This document shows, in pieces, positions 26,939 through 37,500 of a stretch of 64,000 nt of DNA. The position numbers were made by a program, and so were the translations under genes. Under the pieces are notes generated by a model that saw only the letters and a list, made by a program, of their open reading frames with translations, was not told the origin of the DNA and made no database searches. This DNA comes from Verrucomicrobiia bacterium (GTDB lineage: Bacteria; Verrucomicrobiota; Verrucomicrobiia; Limisphaerales; DASXHY01), in contig DASPIL010000036.1 of NCBI GenBank assembly GCA_035629175.1, forward strand, positions 1 through 64,000. The letters are read 5' to 3'. Numbering within the stretch: the stretch's first letter is position 1; the number at the start of each line of letters is the position of its first letter.

Positions 26939-28492
26939 CTATTCAGATTTTTCTGCACTGGCCACAGCGCCGCTTCCGGCTTTGCGGGTGTAGATGGCAA
27001 CGGCGCGGTTCTCTTTCGTGAAGTAGCGATCGGCCACCCGCTTGACATCCTCCGCTGTGACGGCCTGGATTTTCGGGCCCGCTTCATTGATTTCCTTCCA
27101 ATCCCCGCTGCCTTCATTCCAAATCAAATGCATCAACACGGCCGAATTTGAAGTCAACCGCCGATACTCTGCCGCGGCGAAGTTGTTCTTTACCTTTTGA
27201 AGTTCTTCGGCCGGCACCTCTTCCTTTTTCAACCGCTCAATATTTTCGTAGATGCCTTTTTCCACCTCTTCCGGCGTGTGCCCCTCGCGCACCTCGCCGC
27301 CCGCATTGAAATAGCCTTCAAACTTCTGGGATCCCTGGGTGGCATATGCCTCGGTCGCGACACCTCTGCCCAAAACAAGATCCTTGTAAAGGCGGCCTGT
27401 GCGGGTCGAAAGCAGCTCCGAGAGGATGTCCAGCGCATACGAATCCTTGTGCCCGAACGGAACTGTGTGCCAGAGAATGTCGACCTGCGGATTCGTGTCG
27501 GCTTCGGCATACATTCGCTTCTCGGCAAGCTGCGGCACTTCCATCGTGACCACATCGGGCGGATTCCGGGTTCCACGCGGGATGCGCTCGAAATATTTGC
27601 GCGCGAAACGCTCCGCATCCGCCGACTTGAAGTCGCCCACCAGGATCAAGGTGATGTTCTGCGGCGAATAGTAGGTCGCATAGAATTCATCAGCCTGCGC
27701 CTTGGTGATGGCGGGAATATCCGACGGCCATCCAATCACCGGCCAGCCGTAGGGGGACGATTGCCAGAACAGCGCGCTGAACTGTTCCTGGAATTTTCCA
27801 AGCGGCGTGGAATCCGTTCGCATCCGCCGTTCCTCGAAGACCACGTCGCGTTCAGCATAAAACTCGCGGAACACAGGGTTCGCAAGGCGATCGGATTCCA
27901 TCCACATCCAGAGTTCCAGCTTATTCGCGGGCACCGTTTCGAAGTAAGCGGTCATGTCCTCCGACGTAAACGCGTTCATCCCTGAAGCGCCCTGCCCGCG
28001 CAACAGCTGGTCAAACTCGTTCTTTACCAGGACTTTGCGTTGTTCCTCGATAAGGCGTGCAAATTCCTTTTCCAGTTCGCGGTAGCGTTCGGTCTTGTTC
28101 TCCGGCTTGAGGAGGTCCTCCACTTCGCCACGCCGGTACATGCCGCGCATCTTCGCTTCCTCCTGCCGCATTGCGTCACGCACGCGTTCCTGTTCGGCGA
28201 TGATCTCGAGGTCACGTTTCAGGTCCTTGGTTCCAATCGTGTGCGTGCCCTTGAACATCATGTGCTCAAACAGATGCGCGATGCCGGTCATGCCCGGCTT
28301 CTCATTCACGCTGCCGACATGCGCGACCCAGCCGCCCGCGATCGTAGGCTCATCATGCCTCTCGACCATGAGCAGGTGCATGCCATTGGAGAGAGTGCGT
28401 TCGATGACAGGAACCTTCTGCGCAGGCAGCAGCGCAACGGTAAACAGCAACAAGGCGAGCGACAGAACAAAACGACTGGGATGTATTCTCAT
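26939..28492 (-). CDS. M16-family zinc metallopeptidase, active subunit
   Basis: This codes for 517 residues with a signal peptide (VLSLALLLFTVALLPAQ). The inverted zinc motif HLFEH is at H73, E76 and H77 within GIAHLFEHMMFKGT. A charged helical insertion of about 65 residues (RVRDAMRQEEAKMRGMY through RELEKEFARLIEEQRK) separates the zinc motif from the ASGMNAFTSEDMTAYF strand; the third zinc Glu lies in the helix following that. The family degrades peptides or processes secreted proteins. It is the first gene of a two-gene operon with its inactive partner. It faces the DUF4412 gene across about 208 bases. Confidence 0.94.
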   Translation of the reverse strand: MRIHPSRFVLSLALLLFTVALLPAQKVPVIERTLSNGMHLLMVERHDEPTIAGGWVAHVGSVNEKPGMTGIAHLFEHMMFKGTHTIGTKDLKRDLEIIAEQERVRDAMRQEEAKMRGMYRRGEVEDLLKPENKTERYRELEKEFARLIEEQRKVLVKNEFDQLLRGQGASGMNAFTSEDMTAYFETVPANKLELWMWMESDRLANPVFREFYAERDVVFEERRMRTDSTPLGKFQEQFSALFWQSSPYGWPVIGWPSDIPAITKAQADEFYATYYSPQNITLILVGDFKSADAERFARKYFERIPRGTRNPPDVVTMEVPQLAEKRMYAEADTNPQVDILWHTVPFGHKDSYALDILSELLSTRTGRLYKDLVLGRGVATEAYATQGSQKFEGYFNAGGEVREGHTPEEVEKGIYENIERLKKEEVPAEELQKVKNNFAAAEYRRLTSNSAVLMHLIWNEGSGDWKEINEAGPKIQAVTAEDVKRVADRYFTKENRAVAIYTRKAGSGAVASAEKSE

Positions 28493-28700
28493 ACCGGTTG
28501 ATACGGTTTGATTGATTGCAAAAACAAAGGCTTGAGCCGGGTTTGGTTCCTGATGGCGGGAAGCTGCGCCAAAAAGGCCGGACGGTCAATCCCGCAGGAA
28601 CGGGCCCGGCCAATCTCATACATCACGGGCTGGGTTGCACCCAAACGCCAAATTTCATTGGTGAATTCTTCCGCCCGGCCTATTGTGCCTCGACATTTGC

Positions 28701-29672
28701 ATGAAGTGCCCTGCTGCTTTCAAATTCGCCCTCGGGCTTCTGATGACATTCGCGTGCTGCGCGGCATCCGCGCAGTTTCTTGATTCCTCCGCCGGGCTCG
28801 GCGCTGGATTGATGCGTCTGTTCGGTGACACCAAGGCGTTCACAGCCCAAGTGGACGTCCGGGTCTATGGCAGCGATCGCAAGGAGACGCTGCGGGCGCC
28901 GATGAATTTTGAATTGCTCGATGGCCGCATGCGCATGGACTTCGACATGTCGTCGATGCAGGGTTCTCTGATCCAGCCGGGGGTTACAAAGATCATGAAC
29001 CAGGCGGGATTGAACCAGGTTGCGAGCATCATGCGGCTGGACAAGCGGCTGATCCACCTCGTGTTCAACCGCGCCCAAAGCTACATCAATCTCGAGATCC
29101 CCAGGCAGGAGGTGGAAGCGGCTGAAGCCAATGTGCAGGTCCAGCGGACGCCGCTTGGAAAGGAAACGATCGCCAATCGCTCCTGTTCAAAGAACAAGGT
29201 CGTTGTGAAGAATGCGAAGGGAGCGGCGTTGCTGGAAGCCACGACGTGGAACTCCGAGGAGATGCAGGGATTCCCGATCCAGATCATGGTGCAGACAAAG
29301 GAAGGCACCACCCTGCTCCGTTTTTCCCAGGTGAAGTTCACGCGCCCTGCTGCCAGCCGATTCGATCCGCCGCGCGGATTCACGAAATACGAGGACCAGG
29401 ATGCGCTGTTGCTTGCGGCCATGCAGAAACGTGTTCCGCCTGTGACCTCTGTTGCGCCCGCCGCGGGAACCCAACCCGCGCCATCCAACCAGGCGAGCGC
29501 AGCGCCTCCCAAATCATCAACGTCAAAGCCACCCGCAACCGCCGCACGGCCAGCCCCCAAAGCCGTTCCGGCCGCCCCTCCGCGGAAAGCACCCCCAACG
29601 GCCGCGAGCCGCACCAATTCCGCCGCCCGCCCCACGCCGCAGCCTGCGGCTCCCGCGAAAAAGAAGCCGTGA
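28701..29672 (+). CDS. Secreted DUF4412-type protein with Pro/Ala tail
   Basis: This codes for 323 residues from the ATG at 28701 (MKCPAAFK), chosen to expose a signal peptide ending CAASAQ; an in-frame TTG lies 18 bases upstream. The body (about 25-225) resembles DUF4412 in its layout: a beta-rich domain with MDFDMSSMQG, MRLDKRLIHLVF and QSYINLEIP strands. The last 90 residues are Pro/Ala/Lys rich (repeated PAPK, AAPP and PTA), ending AKKKP. Such tails often interact with peptidoglycan or acidic polymers, but no function is known. The gene is followed after 67 bases by the beta-CASP nuclease on the same strand, though a shared role is not obvious. Confidence 0.7.
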   Translation: MKCPAAFKFALGLLMTFACCAASAQFLDSSAGLGAGLMRLFGDTKAFTAQVDVRVYGSDRKETLRAPMNFELLDGRMRMDFDMSSMQGSLIQPGVTKIMNQAGLNQVASIMRLDKRLIHLVFNRAQSYINLEIPRQEVEAAEANVQVQRTPLGKETIANRSCSKNKVVVKNAKGAALLEATTWNSEEMQGFPIQIMVQTKEGTTLLRFSQVKFTRPAASRFDPPRGFTKYEDQDALLLAAMQKRVPPVTSVAPAAGTQPAPSNQASAAPPKSSTSKPPATAARPAPKAVPAAPPRKAPPTAASRTNSAARPTPQPAAPAKKKP

Positions 29673-29739
29673 GGCGGCACTTCGCGAACCGGGCAAATTC
29701 CCCGGCTTGGCCCGCCGGGCAACGCAGATAACTTGTCAT

Positions 29740-31113
29740 ATGCGCATTACGAACCTCAACCCGGACACCGACATTGGCGCCAGCAGCTGGCATCTCGAGA
29801 TCGATGGACACGGGCTGCTCATGGATGCTGGCACCCATCCGAAACGCGAAGGCCGTGCCAGCCTGCCGCTCTATAACACCATCACTCAGCGTCCCGTGGA
29901 TGCGATCGCGATCACACATTGCCATCACGATCATGTGGGTTCGCTCCCGGTTGCCGTCCGCCATTTTCCACGGGCGCATGTGTTGATGACTGAGTTGAGT
30001 TACTTCCTCGTCGAGCGGGTTCTGCACAACTCTGTAAACGTCATGACGCGGCAGCGTGACGAACTTGGCATTCGCGAATACCCGCTCTACAGCCACGACG
30101 AAGTCGATGACATCGCGCCACTCTTCCAAGGCTTCAAGATCAACCGCGAAATTGAATGGGCCGATTTCCAGAAGCTGCGTTCCGGGATGGAATCGCCCAC
30201 GCTCGAGTTTTTCGATGCGGGGCATGCGCTCGGTTCGGCGGGGGTGCTGGTGCGAGGGCAGAAGCAGTCGATGTTCTACACGGGGGACGTTTGTTTTCAC
30301 GATCAAACCATCCTCAAACGCGCCCGCTTCGAGGGCGTCAAGGCAGACGTCATGATCATGGAAACGACGCGAGGGAATCGAGCGGTCGAACCTGGATTCA
30401 CACGGGCCGCCGAGATCGAACGGCTGAGCGTGTCCATTCGGCGCGTGCTCGACCAGCGCGGCTCCGTGCTCATTCCCAGCTTCGCGCTCGGACGCACGCA
30501 GGAAATCCTCGCGTTGCTGGCGCTCCTGATGCGCGAGGGAAGGCTCAAGCCGCAACCGATTTACATTGGCGGGCTTGGACGTGTCTTCACCGAGATCTAC
30601 GATTTGGAATCCCACCGCACGAACCGCCAACTGCCCGACCTTCAACTGCACGAGGCATTGAACCTGATCGTTCTGGAGAAAGGCCAGGCCGAGGCGATGC
30701 GCCTGAACAGCCGCCTGTTCGTGCTCACCGCCGGGATGATGAGCGAGAAAACCGCGGCGCACGATCTTGCGCTGCGCATGATCGGCGACGAACGGATGGG
30801 CATTTTCCTTGTGGGTTACACAGATCCCGACACGCCAGGCGGACGATTGCGCCTCGCGAAACCCGGCGAACCGTTTCTGTTCAGTCCCAGCGGCGGCGAA
30901 GTTACCCGCCGCTGCCAGTTGGAGTCGTTCGATCTCACCGCGCATGCAAACCGCGACGAGCTGCTCGATTTCGTCGGTGAGGTCGATCCGCGCGTTGTGC
31001 TTTTGGGCCATGGCGACGCGGCTTCGCGGGCGTGGTTTGAAGAACAGATTCGATCGCGCTATCCGAAAATCCAGGTGGTCCAGCCGGAACCAGGAAAGGT
31101 CGTGGAGGTGTGA
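29740..31113 (+). CDS. Beta-CASP metallo-beta-lactamase-fold ribonuclease
   Basis: The start at 29740 (MRITNLNPD) gives 457 residues, the usual length of single-chain bacterial beta-CASP nucleases; the open frame extends 288 bases upstream into the DUF4412 gene and is not used. The zinc motif THCHHDHVGS is near residues 59-68, with further ligands in DAGHALGSAG and YTGDVC. Beta-CASP motifs follow: A (METTRG), B (LTAHAN) and C (LLGHGD). Members cleave RNA endo- or exonucleolytically (TTHA0252/CPSF73-like). It lies 54 bases before addB on the same strand. Unlike RNase J it lacks a long C-terminal domain. Confidence 0.92.
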   Translation: MRITNLNPDTDIGASSWHLEIDGHGLLMDAGTHPKREGRASLPLYNTITQRPVDAIAITHCHHDHVGSLPVAVRHFPRAHVLMTELSYFLVERVLHNSVNVMTRQRDELGIREYPLYSHDEVDDIAPLFQGFKINREIEWADFQKLRSGMESPTLEFFDAGHALGSAGVLVRGQKQSMFYTGDVCFHDQTILKRARFEGVKADVMIMETTRGNRAVEPGFTRAAEIERLSVSIRRVLDQRGSVLIPSFALGRTQEILALLALLMREGRLKPQPIYIGGLGRVFTEIYDLESHRTNRQLPDLQLHEALNLIVLEKGQAEAMRLNSRLFVLTAGMMSEKTAAHDLALRMIGDERMGIFLVGYTDPDTPGGRLRLAKPGEPFLFSPSGGEVTRRCQLESFDLTAHANRDELLDFVGEVDPRVVLLGHGDAASRAWFEEQIRSRYPKIQVVQPEPGKVVEV

Positions 31114-31167
31114 AGCTGCCAAGAAATTCCTTTGATCCGGACCGTGTTTGAAGGAAAACATTGAGCC

Positions 31168-34100
31168 GTGCAAATTCGTTTCCTTCTCGGACCTGCTGGC
31201 ACAGGCAAGACATTCCGCTGCCTGGCAGAGATCCGCGAAGTCCTGCACCAGAATCCGGCCGGACCCGCCCTGATTCTCCTCGCGCCCAAGCAGGCCACGT
31301 TTCAACTGGAACGCCAGCTTCTCGCTGACCCGCATCTGCCGGGCTTCACGCGACTGCATATCCTGTCATTTGAACGGCTGGCCCGCTTTGTTTTTCAGCA
31401 ACTCGATCAGCCGGAACCCGAGCTCCTCGCGGAGGAAGGACGCGTCATGGTGCTGCGCGCGTTATTGGAACAACACCGCGACCAGCTTCACGTGTTTCGT
31501 GCCACGGCGCGGCTTCCAGGCTTTGCGCGCCAGCTCAGCCAGTTGCTCCGCGAATTGCATCGATCGCATCTGAGCTCCGCGCGGCTGGACGAGCTCGCGT
31601 CTCGCCTTGCGGATCGCGAGCGGCTTCCCGCAAAGCTTCAGGATATCGCGATCATTTCACGCGCCTATTCAGAATGGCTGAAGGCTCACCAACTCGAAGA
31701 TGCGGACACGCTGCTTGATCTTGCAACGGCCGCCCTGCGCAACGCTCAAGGCACGGCAAAAGCATTTCGATTGGAGGCGCTCTGGCTCGACGGCTTCGCG
31801 CAAATGACGCCACAGGAGCATGCGTTGCTCACCGCGCTGATCATGAGCAGCCAGCGCGCGACGCTCGCGTTCTGTCTGGATGCGGAGCCTTCGGAAACTC
31901 CGCCGTGGCATTCGCCGTGGGCGGAAGTCGCCCAGACGTTCCTGCGCTGTCGCGATGCCTTGCGCAGCCTTCCCCAGGCTCACGTCACGGTTGAAGTTCT
32001 GCGCAGGGATTCAAGCCGCAGCCGCTTCATTGGCGGCTCAGCGCTGGAACATATGGAAAAGCATTGCGGATTCGCCCGGCAGAACGCGTGCCCGCCGGAT
32101 GGGGATCGCAGCATCCGAATCATTGCCTGCTCCCAACCGGAAGCGGAAGCGGAATGGATCGCCCGGCAGATCCGCCATCACGCCCGCGCAGGAGGCCGAT
32201 ACAGGGATGTCGCAGTGGTCCTGCGCAGCCTGGAAAGTCATAGCGACGTGTTCCGCACAGTATTTGCGCGATACGAAATTCCGTTCTTCCTCGATCGCCG
32301 CGAACCTGTTGCGCATCACCCGCTCGCCGAGCTGACGCGTCATGCGTTGCGCATCGCTGCGTACGGTTGGGAACACGACGATTGGTTTGCCGCGTTGAAA
32401 ACGGGACTCGTCAGCCGCGATCAGGGCGGTATGGATTGGCTCGAGAATGAGGCCCTCGCGCGTGGATGGCATGGTGCGGCGTTCTGGTCGCAGCCGATTC
32501 AATTGGATGCCCCTGAGGGGATCGTTCAGCGTCTCGAACTTCTTCGTCAACACATCACGCCGCCATTCGTGCAGTTCATCGCGCATTTGAATTCAAGCGA
32601 TCAGCGCATTTCAGGAATGCAGCTGGCATCCGCCCTTCAGTCGCTGTGGTCGGCACTGCGCGTGGACCGCCAACTGCAGGAGTGGAGCGATGCCGCCGAA
32701 GCCGGCGGACGGCTTCCCAATCCCGCCCTTCATAAAACCGTTTGGGACCAGATGCTCGCGTGGCTGGATAACATCCAACTTGCTTTCGGAGACGACGCGT
32801 TTCGCGCGACAGAGTGGTTGCCGATTGTGGAAGCCGGCCTTGGCAACCTGACGGTAGGCGCCGTTCCGCCCGCATTGGACCAGGTGCTCGTTGGCGCGGT
32901 CGACCGTTCCCGCAATCCCGAACTGCAAATGGTCTTCGTGCCGGGAATGAATGAAGGAATTTTTCCCGCGCCGCCGCCCGCGCCCAACCTTCTGAGCCAC
33001 TCGGAAAGAGACACGCTCGCGGAGCACCACGCGTCGCTCGGCCCCGGGTTGCTGCACCAGCTTGGGCTGGAACGCTATTACGCTTACGTCGCCTGCACGC
33101 GCGCACGCGAACAACTTGTCATCACGTATGCCGAGCGGGACGGCCGTGGCCGCGAACTGAATCCGTCAGTGATTGTTACCGACCTTCAGCGCCAGCTTCC
33201 TTCAATTGCATTTGAATCGTTTGCAGGCGTCACGCAACTGCTCGACACCGTCGGCAACACTGAGGAACCGCCCCTGGAGCATTGGACGGAAGCGGTGGTG
33301 CACCTCCTGCGCAATCCATGGGCGGGCGCCACAGCCGGGCCTGGCGGCATCAACGCCGCAATGGACGCGGCGATCGCCAAATGGAATGCCTTGTCGCGCG
33401 CTGCCGCAGAGCATCAGCTCGCGCCTGACCTCGTCAGCCGCATTCATGGCGCTGAACTGCGGACCTCGGTGAGCGCCCTCGAAGATTTTGCGGCCTGTCC
33501 TTTTCGGTTCTTCGTCGGGCACGGATTGCGCGCTGGCGAACGGTTGGAATTCGAGATCGATGCCCGCGAGAAGGGAAGTTTCCAGCACGAGATCCTGCAG
33601 GAGTTTCATCACCGCGTGGCCCGCAGCGGCCGGCGATGGCGCGATGTCCCGCCTTCCGAGGCGCGCGCCATGGTCCGCGAAATTGGGGATCAACTGGTGG
33701 GCAGTTTCAAGGACGGCCTGTTCACCGCGGCTCAAACACGCCGCTTCACTGCGAGAATGTTGATCGAAGGACTCGAGCGCCTCGTGGAAACCCTCGTCAC
33801 CTGGAACGCCCAGTATCAATTTGACCCTGCCATGGTCGAAGCGGGTTTCGGCCTGAAGGAATCGGAACTGCCCGGCTGGCGCATTGACCTCGATGACCAG
33901 CACGCCCTCATTCTCCGTGGCCGCATCGATCGCATCGACCTCTGTCCCATTCCCGAAACCGGCGCGACGCTCGCGGTCGTCATTGACTACAAATCGAGCC
34001 AGCGCGAACTCGATTCCGTGTTGCTCGATCACGGCCTGCAACTACAGTTGCTCGCTTACCTCGGAGCGCTGGAGCAATTCCGCAATTTGGATTCCCTGAA

Positions 34101-34551
34101 CGCTCCGCGCCTGATCCCCGCGGGCGCTTTTTACGTGGCACTGAACGGCGGAATACAGTCCGCGAAAAATCGAAACGAGGAACGAGCCCAACGCGACCAG
34201 GCGCGGCAGGCGGCGTCGCAGCATCGCGGCCGCTTTGATGGCGGCTACCTGGCTCACTTTGATGCAAGCGGGCGGAATCGCGGCGAACAGTTTCGTTTCT
34301 CACGCAAACGAAATGGCGAATTCGCGCGCACGGCCAACGAAGCGCTCAGTTCGGCCGAGTTCCAGGCGCTCGTTCGCAAGGTCGAAGACTTCCTGCGCCG
34401 GCATGGCCAGGAAATTTATTCCGGCCACGCAGCCATCTCCCCGTTTCGGTACCGTGGCCAGATTGCCTGCACCTATTGCGATTACCAGCCAGTCTGCCGG
34501 TTCGATCCATGGACGCAGCCTTTTCGCGTCCTGCGCCCGGTCGCTTCATGA
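31168..34551 (+). CDS. addB: AddB, helicase-nuclease subunit B
   Basis: This codes for 1,127 residues starting at GTG (31168), with AAGGAA about 12 bases upstream. Walker A is GPAGTGKT near residues 8-15, and the helicase half otherwise resembles the degenerate AddB helicase. The C-terminal RecB-type nuclease contains VVIDYKSSQ with catalytic Asp and Lys. The four cysteines of the iron-sulfur staple are present: the first in ACPFRFF (about 777) and the rest in CTYCDYQPVC (about 1099-1108). AddAB resects double-strand breaks and loads RecA, replacing RecBCD. Its stop overlaps the addA start as ATGA. Confidence 0.94.
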   Translation: MQIRFLLGPAGTGKTFRCLAEIREVLHQNPAGPALILLAPKQATFQLERQLLADPHLPGFTRLHILSFERLARFVFQQLDQPEPELLAEEGRVMVLRALLEQHRDQLHVFRATARLPGFARQLSQLLRELHRSHLSSARLDELASRLADRERLPAKLQDIAIISRAYSEWLKAHQLEDADTLLDLATAALRNAQGTAKAFRLEALWLDGFAQMTPQEHALLTALIMSSQRATLAFCLDAEPSETPPWHSPWAEVAQTFLRCRDALRSLPQAHVTVEVLRRDSSRSRFIGGSALEHMEKHCGFARQNACPPDGDRSIRIIACSQPEAEAEWIARQIRHHARAGGRYRDVAVVLRSLESHSDVFRTVFARYEIPFFLDRREPVAHHPLAELTRHALRIAAYGWEHDDWFAALKTGLVSRDQGGMDWLENEALARGWHGAAFWSQPIQLDAPEGIVQRLELLRQHITPPFVQFIAHLNSSDQRISGMQLASALQSLWSALRVDRQLQEWSDAAEAGGRLPNPALHKTVWDQMLAWLDNIQLAFGDDAFRATEWLPIVEAGLGNLTVGAVPPALDQVLVGAVDRSRNPELQMVFVPGMNEGIFPAPPPAPNLLSHSERDTLAEHHASLGPGLLHQLGLERYYAYVACTRAREQLVITYAERDGRGRELNPSVIVTDLQRQLPSIAFESFAGVTQLLDTVGNTEEPPLEHWTEAVVHLLRNPWAGATAGPGGINAAMDAAIAKWNALSRAAAEHQLAPDLVSRIHGAELRTSVSALEDFAACPFRFFVGHGLRAGERLEFEIDAREKGSFQHEILQEFHHRVARSGRRWRDVPPSEARAMVREIGDQLVGSFKDGLFTAAQTRRFTARMLIEGLERLVETLVTWNAQYQFDPAMVEAGFGLKESELPGWRIDLDDQHALILRGRIDRIDLCPIPETGATLAVVIDYKSSQRELDSVLLDHGLQLQLLAYLGALEQFRNLDSLNAPRLIPAGAFYVALNGGIQSAKNRNEERAQRDQARQAASQHRGRFDGGYLAHFDASGRNRGEQFRFSRKRNGEFARTANEALSSAEFQALVRKVEDFLRRHGQEIYSGHAAISPFRYRGQIACTYCDYQPVCRFDPWTQPFRVLRPVAS

Positions 34552-37500
34552 AGGACGTGCTCACCCCCAGCCAGCAACAGGCAATCGCTGCACGAGGCAA
34601 CGTGCTCGTTGTCGCGGGGGCCGGCACTGGAAAAACCAGCACGCTGGTGCAGCGATGCATGAAGCTCCTGGCCGAGGGGGCCTCGCTGGAAAACATCCTG
34701 ATGGTCACGTTCACGGAAGCCGCCGCCGTGGAAATGCGCGGCAGGATCCGCGACGCCATTCTCGCAAGGCTGGATGCATCCAGCGATGGGGGCAGCGAAA
34801 CATTGCTTCATTTTCAAAGACAGATCGCCCTGCTCGACTCAGCGTGGATCTGCACCCTTCACAGTTTCTGTCTGCAACTGGTGCGCGAGCATTTTGACGA
34901 AATCGGAATCGATCCCGACGTTGCAATCCTGGACGAACAGCAGGCCCGCCCGTTGTCTCAGCAAATTCTTGATGCGCAGTTCGAGGCGCATTACGCGGGA
35001 AGCGACCCGGCGAGTCTGCAGGTGCAGCGGTTGGTGCGGATTCAGGGACGCGGATCAGACGAGAGAATACGAACGCTGGTCCTGAAGCTGCATCGCTATG
35101 CGTTATCGCTCGCACAGCCCGGGCTGTGGTTCGCACAACAACGCACAGCGTTTGAATCTTCACAACCTCTCCAATGGCGCGAATGGTTCAAGCAGGGTTT
35201 CATGGAATGGAGGCAATGGTGGCTGCCCGTGCTCAGCGACTTCAGCGCCACCCCTGCCGTTGCGATGGCGGTAAACTCGCTTGAGGAACTGCCCGTTCAG
35301 CCGCAACTGACCGAGGTCGGGTCCACCCTTCGCACGATCATTGCTGCCGACGAAAACGACGAGAACTGGCCGCTCGGCTCGAAGAAGGAAGTGCGCAGCC
35401 AACTGAAACAGTTCTTCACGGAAGCCGAGTTCCTTGCGTCGCTTTCTCCTGTCGATGGCACCGACGCCCTCGGCGAGGATTGGGAACTGGTGCGTCACGA
35501 CATGCACACGCTGCTTGAGCTTGCTGAAGAATTTGGAGTGAAATTCAGCGAGGCGAAGCGCGACATGGGAGGGATCGACTTCGCCGACCTCGAACAGTTC
35601 GCATTGCGTATTTTGCGTGATGCCGATGGCCAGCCGAGCCCTGCCGCGCAGGAATGGCGCCGCCGCCTGAGCCATGTGTTCGTTGATGAGTATCAGGATA
35701 TCAACGCGGCACAGGACTCGATCCTGAGCGCCCTCAGCCGCGAAGGCGCGGATGCGAATCGCTTTCTTGTAGGCGACGTGAAGCAGAGCATCTACCGCTT
35801 TCGGCTCGCAGATCCCTCCATCTTCCGGCGTTATGAGCGGCTCTGGTCTGCCGAGACGGGGTCATGGCGCATTTCACTCGCGGAGAATTTTCGAAGTCGC
35901 AAGGGCATCCTGCAATTCGTCAACGAATGGTGCAGCGCCCTGATGCGTGACGAGGTGGGCGGCGTCAGTTATGAGCCGCTCGTTTTTGGCGGCCCCGATG
36001 CGCGCGGTGTTCTTGCGTCGAGTGAATCCGGCCCGCGCGTTGAACTGCATCTGATCACGCGCAGCGACGGCAGCAATGGTGAATCCGCCGAAAGCCCTGA
36101 AGCCGGCGAGGTGGCGGACTTGCTGGGAACGGAGCGCGAGGCGCGCCTCGTCGGGTTGCGACTGCGGGCACTGCATCAGGCGCAGCACGCGGTCTGGGAC
36201 AAGGTGCAGGGGCAGTTCCGAGCGGTGCGCTGGAGCGACATTGCGGTGCTGCTGCGTTCCCCAAGAAGCCGTGTGGAGGCATTTGCCAAGGAATTTGCGG
36301 CGCTTGGAATTCCGCTCGAGGCGGCCCGCGGCGGATTTCTCGAGAGCACGGAAGTCAGCGACGTCGTTGCGCTATTGAAGCTGCTTGATAATCCATTGCA
36401 GGACATTCCGCTGCTGGCAGTGCTGCACTCGCCGTTCGTTGGAATGTCGGTTTCGGAACTGGCAGAGATTCGCGCCGCGGAACAGCCGGAGAATCGTGCG
36501 AAGTATTTCTGGCAGGCGGCCCGCCATTTTCTCGAGTCGGCCGATCGCACCTGCACTGCCTGGCAGAAGCTGGACAGGTTCCTTCAGCAGTTGAGCGGCT
36601 GGCGCGAACTCATCCGCCAGAGCTCGCTCTCTCACTGTATTGAAACCGCGCTCGCCGACACGCATTACGAACTTCTGTTGCGAGCGGCGCCGCGCGGGGA
36701 ACAACAGGCCGCGAACGTCCGCCGCCTTCTGGACCTGGCTCGCGAGTATGATCCCTTCCAGCGGCAGGGCCTCTTTCGGTTTCTTCGTTTTTTGGCGGCG
36801 CAGGAGGACGATCCCATGGAACTCGAGCCCGGCGCGGTTTCGCTCGATGCCGTCCAGTTGACGAGCATTCATCGCAGCAAGGGTCTTGAGTTTCCAGTCG
36901 TCGTGCTCGCGTGCATGGGTTCGCGCTTCAACGAACGCGACCTGAACGAAAGCATCATTCTCGACGACCGCTACGGCGTGTGCGCGAAGGTTGCGCCGCC
37001 CGACAGTGACCAGCGATATCCAAGCCTTCCGCAATGGCTCGCCCGCAGGCGGCAGCGGGTTGAATTGCTTGGCGAGGAATTGCGCCTGCTCTACGTAGCA
37101 CTGACCCGCGCGCGGGACACCATTTTGCTGGTCGGTTCGGAATCGCGCAAGGGGAACGGCCGCTGGGAGTCGGAAGAGCTTTCAGCCTTGTCGGACCAGG
37201 AGATCGTGTGCGCGCGCAGCTGCCTGGACTGGCTGCGGCTCTGGCTGCCGCACGTCACGCGGGATGGCGATTGGACCGATGAACATGCGGGCCGCAACGC
37301 GCTGCTGACGTGGTCACTTTACGATGAGTGCGATCCACGCTTTGTTCTCGCGCCCCCCGATTCAGCCAAGCCGCCGGATGCGCAATCGGAACAGGTTTTC
37401 CACGGGTTGGATCCGCGGGTGCATGAACGTCTCACCTGGAATTACCCGCACGCGGCGGCGGCATCGCAACTCGCGAAGAACAGCGTCACGGAATTGCGTC

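Noticed and set aside
29380-31359. Long reverse-strand open frame (659 codons) opposite the beta-CASP gene
   Set aside because: It is the mirror of the high-G+C beta-CASP gene, has no recognisable motifs, and the sense frame carries all conserved residues.
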